Origin: Clostridiales bacterium
GTDB taxonomy: Bacteria > Bacillota > Clostridia > Christensenellales > Aristaeellaceae
Direction of reading: 5' to 3'
Assembly: GCA_004557125.1 (NCBI GenBank)
Contig: SFET01000001.1
Coordinates: 62,001 to 126,000 of the forward strand
Length of the DNA: 64,000 bases
Shown here: positions 1 to 7,957 of the stretch, piece after piece
Layout of the letters: each line of letters begins with the position of its first letter
How positions within the stretch are numbered: position 1 is the stretch's first letter
Made by a program: the position numbers and the translations under genes
The notes under the pieces: generated by a model
Told to the model about the DNA's origin: nothing
The model's database searches: none
The model's input: the letters and a program-made list of their open reading frames with translations, nothing else

Positions 1-1
1 C

Positions 2-574
2 ACCGCCACCAGCGCCATCGACGCCATCGCGCCCGAGGATCCCATCCACCTCACCATCGATCGCAGCGGCGAGACCGTGGAGATCTCCGTCAAGCGCGCG
101 CTGGTCACCGACGAGGAAAGCGGCCGGTCCGCCTACATGCTGGGCATCGCCTTTGGCGGGCGCACCTACACCTTCCCCGAGGCCTTGGCAAGCGCCTGCG
201 GCTACATGGTGGATTTCACCCGGGAGATGCTCGTCTCCCTCAAGGATCTGATCTTCCACGGCAGCGGCGCCGGCGACGTGATGGGCCCGGTGGGCATCAT
301 CTCCTTCGTCAGCGACCAGGTGTACAACGAGAAGCTGTACGCCGTGGTGTATCTGATCTTCCTGCTCTCGCTGAACGTGGGCATCATGAACCTGCTGCCC
401 ATTCCCGCGCTGGACGGCGGCCGGCTGGTGTTCCTCATCGTCGAGGCCATCCGCCGCAAGCCCGTGCCCCCGGAGAAGGAGGGCATGGTCCACGCCATCG
501 GCCTGGGCCTTCTGTTTCTGCTGATCATCATCATCACCTTCAAGGACATCGTCCGCCTGTTCACCGGCGGCTGA
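2..574 (+). CDS. rseP: RseP-type site-2 zinc metalloprotease, C-terminal part (5' end outside window)
   Basis: The frame is open from base 2, so the gene begins upstream of the window; about 190 C-terminal residues are visible. A PDZ remnant is followed by membrane segments and the motif NLLPIPALDGGRL. This is the conserved LDG region of M50 proteases, whose aspartate is the third zinc ligand; the HExxH part is upstream and not seen. The family cleaves transmembrane substrates such as anti-sigma factors or signal-peptide remnants within the membrane. ispG follows after 11 bases, and rseP-ispG-polC is a common order in Clostridia, so co-transcription is likely. SpoIVFB-like proteins share the fold, but the PDZ remnant and neighbours favour RseP. 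Confidence 0.9.
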   Translation, partial: TATSAIDAIAPEDPIHLTIDRSGETVEISVKRALVTDEESGRSAYMLGIAFGGRTYTFPEALASACGYMVDFTREMLVSLKDLIFHGSGAGDVMGPVGIISFVSDQVYNEKLYAVVYLIFLLSLNVGIMNLLPIPALDGGRLVFLIVEAIRRKPVPPEKEGMVHAIGLGLLFLLIIIITFKDIVRLFTGG

Positions 575-585
575 GGAGCACGATT

Positions 586-1635
586 ATGCACACGAGACAA
601 GTGATTGCGGGCAATGTCGCCATCGGCGGCGGCGCGCCCGTGTCCGTACAGACCATGACCAACACCGACACCCGCGACGTAAGCGCCACGCTTGCCCAGA
701 TTCGCCGCATGGCGGAGGCGGGTGCGGACATCGTGCGCGTGTCCGTCTACGACGAGGCCTGCGCCGAGGCCGTGCGCGCGCTGGTGGATGGATCCCCGGT
801 GCCGCTGGTTGCGGACATCCACTTCGACCACAAACTCGCCATCCGCGCCATCGAAAACGGCATCGCCAAGGTGCGCATCAATCCCGGCAACATCGGCGGA
901 GAGGCCAACGTGCGCGCGCTGGCGGACTGCCTGAAGCAGCACCGCATCCCGGTGCGCATCGGCGTGAACTCCGGCTCCATCGAAAAGGAGATTCTCGCCA
1001 AGTACGGCGGCGTGACCCCCCAGGGCATGGTGGAGAGCGGCCTGAACCACGCGCGGATGCTGGAGCGGGCGGGCTACGACGACATCGTGCTCTCCTTCAA
1101 GGCCACCAACGTGCGCACCATGATCGATGCCTGCCGTCTGGCGAACCAGCAGACCGACTACCCCCAGCACATCGGCGTGACCGAGTCCGGCACGGCGGAC
1201 GTGGGCGTGGTGAAGAGCGCCGTGGGCATCGGCACGCTGCTGATGGAGGGCATCGGCGACACCATCCGCGTGTCCATCTCCGGCGATCCGGTGCAGGAGG
1301 TGCCCGCGGGGCTGAACATCCTGCGCGCATGCGGCCTGCGCAGCGACTTCGTGGAGATCATCTCCTGCCCCACCTGCGGCCGCACCTGCATCGATGTGGA
1401 GGGCATCGCAAATGCCGTGCGCCGCGCCACGCTGGACATCAAAAAGCACATCCGCGTGGCCGTGATGGGCTGCATCGTCAATGGCCCCGGTGAGGCGAGG
1501 GAGGCCGACCTGGGCGTCGCGGGCGGCAGGGACGGCGGCGCACTGATCGTCAAGGGCCAGCCGCCGAGGGCCGTGCGCGGCGATCTCGCGGAAATCCTGA
1601 TTCAGGAGGTGCGCCGCTACGCCGCGGAGCACTGA
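586..1635 (+). CDS. ispG: 4-hydroxy-3-methylbut-2-enyl diphosphate synthase (flavodoxin)
   Basis: A 349-residue IspG/GcpE, full length for the short bacterial form. It catalyses the penultimate step of the MEP isoprenoid pathway, converting MEcPP to HMBPP with a 4Fe-4S cluster. The three cluster cysteines are visible: SCPTCGRTC near residues 261-267 and GCIVNGPGEA near 296. The start ATG has GAGGAG 7 bases upstream. It lies between the RseP gene and polC in the same direction with short gaps, so the three probably share a transcript. Confidence 0.96.
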   Translation: MHTRQVIAGNVAIGGGAPVSVQTMTNTDTRDVSATLAQIRRMAEAGADIVRVSVYDEACAEAVRALVDGSPVPLVADIHFDHKLAIRAIENGIAKVRINPGNIGGEANVRALADCLKQHRIPVRIGVNSGSIEKEILAKYGGVTPQGMVESGLNHARMLERAGYDDIVLSFKATNVRTMIDACRLANQQTDYPQHIGVTESGTADVGVVKSAVGIGTLLMEGIGDTIRVSISGDPVQEVPAGLNILRACGLRSDFVEIISCPTCGRTCIDVEGIANAVRRATLDIKKHIRVAVMGCIVNGPGEAREADLGVAGGRDGGALIVKGQPPRAVRGDLAEILIQEVRRYAAEH

Positions 1636-1664
1636 TTTCGAGCACAAAAGCATGGAGGAAATTC

Positions 1665-4600
1665 ATGGCGGAACTCTGGAGGGAACTGATCGAGCGGGAC
1701 TGCCCGGATCTTGCGGGCGGTCTCTCTTTGTCGCGCGTATCCATATCCAAAAAGACCGGCCGGATGATGGTGCAGCTCTGCTCGGAGCGCATCCTCACCC
1801 GATCGGAGTTCAAGCGCGCGCAGGCGTCGCTGGCGGCGGCCTTCCCCACGGTGGAGGTGAAGCTGCAGCTGCGCTATCCTGCGCTCAGGGATGCGGTGCA
1901 GGCGGACGTGAGCCGCGCATCGAGACTGCTGAAGGAGCTTCTGTCCCACGACTGTCCCGGCGCAGTACACTTTCTGGACGAGGCCTCCAGCTGGAGACTG
2001 GAGGACGGCGTGCTCACCGTGCACGTCGCCAGCGGCGAGGGCGCGGAGTACCTGCGCATGCAGGGCGTGGACCGCATGCTCCAGGGCCTGATGAAGGATC
2101 TGTTCGATCTTCCGGTGCAGGTGGTGCTCAAGCGCACCGGCGATGACGAGCGCCGCATTCAGGAGATCAACGCCGCCCGGGCAAAGGAGGCCGAGACGCT
2201 GGCCATGGATGCGGCCAAGGTGCTCGCTTCGGACAAGAAGCGCGCCGCACCGCCGCCCTCGGACGCGCTCTACGGCAAGGTGATCCACGATCCCGTCATC
2301 GAGATGCGAGAGATCACCGAGGACATCGGCCGGCTGGTGGTGCGCGGCGAGGTCTCCGCCTTCGAGATGCGCGAGACGAAGAACGGCCAGACGAGGATCA
2401 TCACCTTCTCCCTCTCGGACAGCACCTCCTCGGTCAACTGCAAGCTGTTTCTGGGCAGCAAGCGCGGCGGCGACGACAATTCCAAGTCCATTCAGGCCCA
2501 GGCCGATGCGCTGTGCGCGGGTCTGAAGGACGGCAACTGGGTCACGGTGCGCGGCAGCTACCGCTACGACGAGTTCAAGCACGAGATGGTGCTGATGGCC
2601 TCGGACATCCAGCCCGCGGAGAAGCCCGTGCGCAAGGACACCGCGTCCGAAAAGCGCGTGGAGCTGCACCTGCACACCTCCTTCTCCACCATGGACGCGT
2701 GCGCGTCGCCCAGCGACCTCATCAAGCAGGCCGCGAAGTGGGGCCACAAGGCCATCGCCATCACCGACCACGGCGTGGTGCAGGCCTTCCCGGAGGCCTT
2801 CGGCGCGGCCAAGAAGAACGGCATCAAGCTGATCCCCGGCTGCGAGGGCTACCTGATCGAGGACGCCGCCGGCATCGTGGAGGGCGACGGAAGCCGTCCG
2901 CTGGATGGCGCGACCTACGTGGTGCTGGACGTGGAGACCACGGGGCTCAACACCCATGCCGACCAGATCATCGAGATCGGCGCGGTGCGCATCGAGAACG
3001 GCGTGGAGGTTGCGGAGTTCTCCGAGCTGATCGACCCCGGCTGCCCGGTGCCCGAGCGCGTGACCGAGATCACGGGCATCTCCACGGCCATGCTGCGGGG
3101 CAAGCCCCGCCTGATGGATGTGATGCCCGCCTTTGCGAGATTCTGCGAGGGCGCGGTGCTGGTCGCCCACAACGCCTCCTTCGACATCGCCTTCTTCCGC
3201 AGGGCCTTCCGGGATGCAAAGCTGCCCTTCGACCATCCGGTGCTGGACACCCTCGCGCTGGTGCGCAACCAGTACCCCCAGTTCAAGAACCACAAGCTGG
3301 GCAACGTCTGCAAGCAGCTGGGCGTATCCCTGGCGAATGCCCACCGTGCGGTGCACGACGCACGGGCCACCAGCCTGGTGCTGCTGAAGGTGCTTCACGA
3401 GGTGCGCGCCCAGAAGGGCGTGAACACCCTCGGCGAGCTGAATTCCTGCTACCAGACCGATGCGGGCAAGCAGGCCTACCACATCATCCTGCTGGCCTAC
3501 ACCCAGAAGGGCATGGAGAACCTGTACCGCCTGGTGAGCGAGGGCCATCTCAACTACTTCCACCGCACGCCGCGCATCCCCCGCAGCCTGATTTCAAAGT
3601 ATCGCGAGGGTCTGATCGTGGGCAGCGCCTGCGAGGCGGGCGAGCTGTTCCGCGCCGTATTGGATGGCCGCGACGAGCGCACACTGAAGAGGATCGCCTC
3701 CTTCTACGACTATCTGGAGATTCAGCCCATCGGCAACAACGAGTTCCTCAAGCGCGAGGGCACCGTCTCCACGGACGAGGAGCTGCGGGAGCTGAACCGC
3801 AAAATCGTGCGGCTGGGCGACGAGCTCGGCAAGCCCGTGTGCGCCACCGGTGACGTGCACTTCATGAACCCCACCGACGGCATCTTCCGCGCGATCCTGA
3901 TGGCTTCCAAGGGCTTCGAGGACGCGGACAACCAGCCGCCGCTGTACTTCCGCACCACCGACGACATGCTGGAGGAATTCGCCTACCTGGGCAAGGAGAA
4001 GGCCCGCGAGGTGGTTATCACCAACCCCAACGCCATCGCCGATCGCGTGGAGGAGCTGCACGTGTTCCTGCCCCACCCCGAGGGCAAGGAGACCTTCCAG
4101 CCTTACTGGCCGGAGGCGGAGCACGAGCTGCGCCAGATCACCATGGACAAGGCCATCTCCATCTACGGCGACCCGCTGCCGGAGATCGTGCAGAAGCGCA
4201 TCGACAAGGAGCTGGGCGCCATCATCGGCTACGGCTTCTCCACGCTGTACATGATCGCCGTCAAGCTGGTGGCCAAGTCGCTGTCGGACGGCTACATCGT
4301 CGGCAGCCGAGGCTCCGTCGGCTCGTCCTTCGTGGCCTTCCTCTCCGGCATCACGGAGGTCAACTCCCTCTCGGCCCACTACATCTGCCCGAAGTGCAAG
4401 CACTACGAGTTCGACGTGCCCGCCGGGTACGCCTGCGGCATCGACCTGCCGCCCAAGGCCTGCCCGGTGTGCGGCACGGAAATGGGCCGCGACGGCTTCA
4501 ACATCCCCTTCGAGGTCTTTCTGGGCTTCAAGGGCAACAAGGTTCCCGACATCGACCTGAACTTCTCCGGCGAATACCAGCCGGTGGCCCACAACTACAT

Positions 4601-5996
4601 CAAGGAGCTCTTCGGCACGGAATTCTGCTTCCGCGCGGGCACCATCGGCACCATCGCCGAAAAGACCGCCTACGGCTACGTGCTCAAGTACGCAGAGGAG
4701 CGCGGCCTGAGCCTGAGCAACGCCGAGAAGCTGCGCTTGGCCAGCGGCATCACCGGCGTCAAGCGCACCACCGGCCAGCACCCCGCCGGCATGGTGGTGC
4801 TGCCCAAGGAGTACTCCATCTACCAGTTCACGCCGATCCAGCACCCCGCCGACGACATGACCTCGGACACCATCACCACCCACTTCGACTTTAGCTCCAT
4901 GCACGACGTGCTGGTCAAGCTGGACGTTCTGGGCCACGATGACCCGACCATGCTGCGCAAGCTGCAGGATCTCACCGGCATCGCGCCCCAGAAGGTGCCG
5001 CTGCACGACCCGGAAGTGTTCGGCAAGATCATTTCGCTGTTCTCCGGCACCGAGGCCCTGGGCATCACCGCCGAGGAGCTGGGCGTGTCCAAGACCGGCA
5101 CGCTGGGCGTTCCCGAGTTCGGCACGAAGTTCGTGCGCGGCATGCTGGAGGACACCAAGCCCACCTCCATGGAGGAGCTGATCCGCATCTCCGGCCTGTC
5201 CCACGGTACCGACGTGTGGCTGGGCAACGCCGCCGACCTGGTGAAGGCGGGCGTTCCGCTGAAGGAGTGCATCTGCACCCGCGACGACATCATGAACGCC
5301 CTGATCGCCCTGGGCGTGGACAGCGAAATCGCCTTCAAGACCATGGAGAACGTGCGCAAGGGCAAGGGCCTGCGCCCCGAGATGGAGGAGGCCATTCAGG
5401 CCGTGGATGCGCCGCCGTGGTACATCGACAGCTGCAAGAAGATCAAGTACATGTTCCCCCGCGCCCACGCGGTGGCCTACGTCACCATGGCGCTGCGCAT
5501 CGCCTACTTCAAGATCTACTACCCCGCGGCCTACTACTGCTGCTACCTTCACCGCAACGCCGAGAGCTTCAACGCCTCCTACATGTGCACCCAGAGCGTG
5601 GACGAGCTGCGCGAGGCCTACGAGGGCATCAAGGCCCTGGACAAGGCCGAGCTCACCGCCACCAAGGAGGACGAGGCCACGCTGCTGGAGATCCTGATCG
5701 AGATGAACCTGCGCGGCGTGCACATCCGCCCGCTGGATATCTACAAGTCCGACGCGAAGGACTTCTTCATCGACGAGGAGGGCTTCATCGTGCCGCCCAT
5801 CAATTCCCTGCCGGGCGTGGGCACCAGCGCGGCGGAGGCCTTCGTCGAGGCCCGCAAGGCCGGCCCCTTCATCTCCCAAGATGACATGGTGCGCCGCAAG
5901 GTGTCCAAGAGCGTGGTGGAGACGCTGAAGCAGGCCGGCTGCCTGAACGATCTGCCCGAGACCAGTCAGGTCTCCCTGTTTGAATTCGGAGGTTGA
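1665..5996 (+). CDS. polC: DNA polymerase III PolC-type, replicative alpha subunit with proofreading exonuclease
   Basis: A 1443-residue protein with the PolC domain order. N-terminal region, then an OB fold near residues 205-310, a PHP segment starting ELHLHTSFSTMDA near 330, an inserted DnaQ-like 3'-5' exonuclease starting at VVLDVETTGL near 420, the rest of PHP, a four-cysteine zinc site near 907-935, and the polymerase palm with PDIDLNFSGE near 960. It is the essential replicative polymerase of low-GC Gram-positive lineages, which is the best single taxonomic marker in this window. The ATG at 1665 follows GGAGGAAA with good spacing. Length matches the family (about 1440). Confidence 0.98.
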   Translation: MAELWRELIERDCPDLAGGLSLSRVSISKKTGRMMVQLCSERILTRSEFKRAQASLAAAFPTVEVKLQLRYPALRDAVQADVSRASRLLKELLSHDCPGAVHFLDEASSWRLEDGVLTVHVASGEGAEYLRMQGVDRMLQGLMKDLFDLPVQVVLKRTGDDERRIQEINAARAKEAETLAMDAAKVLASDKKRAAPPPSDALYGKVIHDPVIEMREITEDIGRLVVRGEVSAFEMRETKNGQTRIITFSLSDSTSSVNCKLFLGSKRGGDDNSKSIQAQADALCAGLKDGNWVTVRGSYRYDEFKHEMVLMASDIQPAEKPVRKDTASEKRVELHLHTSFSTMDACASPSDLIKQAAKWGHKAIAITDHGVVQAFPEAFGAAKKNGIKLIPGCEGYLIEDAAGIVEGDGSRPLDGATYVVLDVETTGLNTHADQIIEIGAVRIENGVEVAEFSELIDPGCPVPERVTEITGISTAMLRGKPRLMDVMPAFARFCEGAVLVAHNASFDIAFFRRAFRDAKLPFDHPVLDTLALVRNQYPQFKNHKLGNVCKQLGVSLANAHRAVHDARATSLVLLKVLHEVRAQKGVNTLGELNSCYQTDAGKQAYHIILLAYTQKGMENLYRLVSEGHLNYFHRTPRIPRSLISKYREGLIVGSACEAGELFRAVLDGRDERTLKRIASFYDYLEIQPIGNNEFLKREGTVSTDEELRELNRKIVRLGDELGKPVCATGDVHFMNPTDGIFRAILMASKGFEDADNQPPLYFRTTDDMLEEFAYLGKEKAREVVITNPNAIADRVEELHVFLPHPEGKETFQPYWPEAEHELRQITMDKAISIYGDPLPEIVQKRIDKELGAIIGYGFSTLYMIAVKLVAKSLSDGYIVGSRGSVGSSFVAFLSGITEVNSLSAHYICPKCKHYEFDVPAGYACGIDLPPKACPVCGTEMGRDGFNIPFEVFLGFKGNKVPDIDLNFSGEYQPVAHNYIKELFGTEFCFRAGTIGTIAEKTAYGYVLKYAEERGLSLSNAEKLRLASGITGVKRTTGQHPAGMVVLPKEYSIYQFTPIQHPADDMTSDTITTHFDFSSMHDVLVKLDVLGHDDPTMLRKLQDLTGIAPQKVPLHDPEVFGKIISLFSGTEALGITAEELGVSKTGTLGVPEFGTKFVRGMLEDTKPTSMEELIRISGLSHGTDVWLGNAADLVKAGVPLKECICTRDDIMNALIALGVDSEIAFKTMENVRKGKGLRPEMEEAIQAVDAPPWYIDSCKKIKYMFPRAHAVAYVTMALRIAYFKIYYPAAYYCCYLHRNAESFNASYMCTQSVDELREAYEGIKALDKAELTATKEDEATLLEILIEMNLRGVHIRPLDIYKSDAKDFFIDEEGFIVPPINSLPGVGTSAAEAFVEARKAGPFISQDDMVRRKVSKSVVETLKQAGCLNDLPETSQVSLFEFGG

Positions 5997-6000
5997 TTCC

Positions 6001-6468
6001 ATGATGAAACGCCTGCTCTCCCTGCTGCTGATCCTTTGCCTCGCCATCGGCGGCGCATTTGCCGAGGTGCTGGTGGAGGGCGACGTGGCCATCACCGACA
6101 AGCTCCTGGTGGAATACGGTCAGTGGTACAGCGAACCCGACGAGGTCGCCCTCTACCTCCACGCCTTCGCGGAGCTGCCCTTCAACTACCTCACCAAGTC
6201 CGAGGCCCGCGAATTGGGCTGGGACAGCGCTTCCGGCAACCTGTGGGAGGTTGCCCCGGGCATGAGCATCGGCGGCGACCGCTTCGGCAACCGCGAGGGC
6301 CTGCTGCCCGACGCGCGCGACCGCACCTGGTACGAGTGCGATGTGAACTACCAGGGCGGCTATCGGGGCGCGGAGCGGCTGCTGTTCTCCGACGACGGCC
6401 TGATCTACTACTCCGGCGACCACTACGCAAGCTGTGAGCTGCTCTACGACGGCTGGTACTGGGATTGA
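6001..6468 (+). CDS. Secreted barnase-type ribonuclease
   Basis: A 155-residue protein with a signal peptide (about residues 1-21, ending AFA-E) and a barnase/N1-type guanyl RNase domain. The barnase catalytic set is present with identical spacing: E112 (in WYECD), R122, R126 and H141 correspond to barnase E73, R83, R87 and H102. APGMSIGGDRFGNREG matches the barnase core. The ATG at 6001 has GGAGG 7 bases upstream, overlapping the end of polC; the upstream in-frame TTG is rejected. The product should be an exported endoribonuclease for RNA scavenging or competition. It ends with about ten residues more than barnase. The next gene encodes the cognate inhibitor. Confidence 0.95.
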   Translation: MMKRLLSLLLILCLAIGGAFAEVLVEGDVAITDKLLVEYGQWYSEPDEVALYLHAFAELPFNYLTKSEARELGWDSASGNLWEVAPGMSIGGDRFGNREGLLPDARDRTWYECDVNYQGGYRGAERLLFSDDGLIYYSGDHYASCELLYDGWYWD

Positions 6469-6478
6469 GGTGGCAAAC

Positions 6479-6745
6479 ATGAACGCATACATCATTGATG
6501 GAACGAACATGCGCGACCGCGCCGCCGCCCACGCGGAGCTGGCCCGCGCGCTGAGCCTGCCGTCCCACTACGGCGCAAATCTGGACGCGCTCTGGGACGA
6601 GGTCAGCTGCCTGCGCGCGGATGTGACACTCGTCCACCCCTCCGTCCTGCTGAACAGCCTCGGAGTCTACGGCTGCAAGCTGCTCCAGACCCTCTACGAG
6701 GCCGCTGCGGAGAACCCTGACTTCCACTTCAAAACAGAGGATTGA
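6479..6745 (+). CDS. Barstar-type ribonuclease inhibitor
   Basis: An 88-residue protein, essentially the length of barstar (89). The inhibitory helix motif YGANLDALWD is intact; D36 and D40 match barstar D35 and D39, which contact the barnase active site. The ATG at 6479 follows GAGGTG, ten bases after the RNase stop codon. A longer reading from 6434 inside the RNase gene is not needed. The protein has no signal peptide, so it should stay in the cytoplasm and protect the producer before the RNase is exported. A strong hairpin terminator follows. The two genes form a compact toxin-immunity pair. Confidence 0.95.
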   Translation: MNAYIIDGTNMRDRAAAHAELARALSLPSHYGANLDALWDEVSCLRADVTLVHPSVLLNSLGVYGCKLLQTLYEAAAENPDFHFKTED

Positions 6746-6756
6746 GCCAAAAATAT

Positions 6757-6800
6757 AAAAACAGACCGAAGTCTTTATCGCGGACTTCGGTCTGTTTTTA
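6757..6800. terminator. Bidirectional intrinsic terminator after barstar gene
   Basis: A perfect 13-bp stem (6761-6773 with 6783-6795) with a 9-base loop has T-runs on both sides. It ends the barnase-barstar transcript on the plus strand and the AEC transporter gene on the minus strand. Confidence 0.9.
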
Positions 6801-6838
6801 TTGTAACTCAGTTGGTTATATACAAACTTTGGTCGGTT

Positions 6839-7756
6839 TTAAAGAACTGCCGCCATCACTGCGAACAAAATGATGCTCAGCAACGTCAGCACGGACAGCG
6901 CGGAGGAGATGTTCGCACGCTCATCCCCCGCGTCGGCGAACACCGGCAACACGTAGGGCGGCGGCAGGATGAACATCAGCACCAGCGCGCCGGTGTGCAT
7001 CGCTCCGCCCAGCAGCAGGCGGTTCACCAGCAGCGCCGCGCCCAGCATCAGCGCCATGATGACCACGCGCAGGCCCACGATGGCCGCAGTGCTGCGCCAG
7101 CGGATCTCGCCCGGAACCAGGTCGTAGCCGATGGAGAGCAGGATCAGCGCACTGGTGGGCGCGGCGATGAAGCCCGCGATGGAGTCCAGGATGCCGCTCA
7201 CACCCGAGGGCTTCAGCGCATCGTACAGGCCGCTTGCGCCGAAGATCAGGCCGATGATGATGGCCCACAGCACCGGGGAAACCAGCGCATCCCGCAGCGC
7301 GTTCTTCAGTCCGCCCCTGCCGCACAGCAGAATCTTGTACAGTGTGAACACGAACAGCACCTGGCCCAGGTCGATGATGGCGAAGCTGGAGTTGGACTCG
7401 CCCTTGAACAGCAGTGCGAACAGGCCGTAGCCCAGCATGCCCGCCTCGAAGCCGGTCATCAGGAAGGGCGTGCGCTCGCCCTGCACCTTCAGCAGCTTCG
7501 CTGCGACGAAGCCCAGCACCAGCGCCAGGCAGCACAGTAGGAAGATCGTCACTGGGATGGCGACGCTGTCCTTCGAATACTCCGCCGTGGCGAAGGCGGA
7601 GAAGAGCACCGCAGGCAGGGCGATGTTCACCGCGACGGACTTCATCTGCGCCACGCCCTCGCGGGTCAGAATGCGTTTCGTGCGGCAGAGCATGCCGATG
7701 CCCAGGGTGATGAACACCGGCAGCGCGGTTTCCAGCACGCGAATGAGTGTCTCCAT
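6839..7756 (-). CDS. AEC (auxin efflux carrier) family transporter
   Basis: A 305-residue, very hydrophobic protein with about ten membrane segments in two five-helix halves, as in the AEC/BART family. The N terminus ETLIRVLETALPVFITLGIG and the helix containing NIALPAVLFSAFA are typical. Bacterial members export or import small carboxylates such as malate or malonate; the substrate here cannot be told. The ATG at 7756 has an AGGTTG ribosome site. The gene stands alone, converging on the barnase-barstar terminator. The roughly 160 bases upstream show no clear promoter or structured leader. Confidence 0.85.
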   Translation of the reverse strand: METLIRVLETALPVFITLGIGMLCRTKRILTREGVAQMKSVAVNIALPAVLFSAFATAEYSKDSVAIPVTIFLLCCLALVLGFVAAKLLKVQGERTPFLMTGFEAGMLGYGLFALLFKGESNSSFAIIDLGQVLFVFTLYKILLCGRGGLKNALRDALVSPVLWAIIIGLIFGASGLYDALKPSGVSGILDSIAGFIAAPTSALILLSIGYDLVPGEIRWRSTAAIVGLRVVIMALMLGAALLVNRLLLGGAMHTGALVLMFILPPPYVLPVFADAGDERANISSALSVLTLLSIILFAVMAAVL

Positions 7757-7913
7757 GATTCAACCTCCAATTCAAGTTCTTCGTCCGACGTCGCCGGAGC
7801 AGCGCCGGAACGGGCTTTTATACCTCCATCCGGAATGCCGGCTTCATCTTGAATGACTGCCGGCGCGCGGCGGCTGATTCGATCCTGACCAGTCCGCCCG
7901 CAGTTTCCATTCG

Positions 7914-7946
7914 ACAAAAAAGGCGCCGCAAAAACTGCGACGCCTC
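7914..7946 (-). terminator. Intrinsic terminator of EF-G paralogue gene
   Basis: Read on the minus strand, a 10-bp stem (7936-7945 with 7921-7930, one wobble) is followed by six T residues, directly downstream of the EF-G-like stop codon. Confidence 0.85.
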
Positions 7947-7957
7947 GATTGTGAGAA

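Noticed and set aside
3594..6101. Very long minus-strand open frames opposite polC and other genes (for example 3594-6101, 202-1653, 8237-10063 plus)
   Set aside because: They mirror GC-rich codons of genuine genes; translations are His, Ala, Gly and Val rich without motifs.
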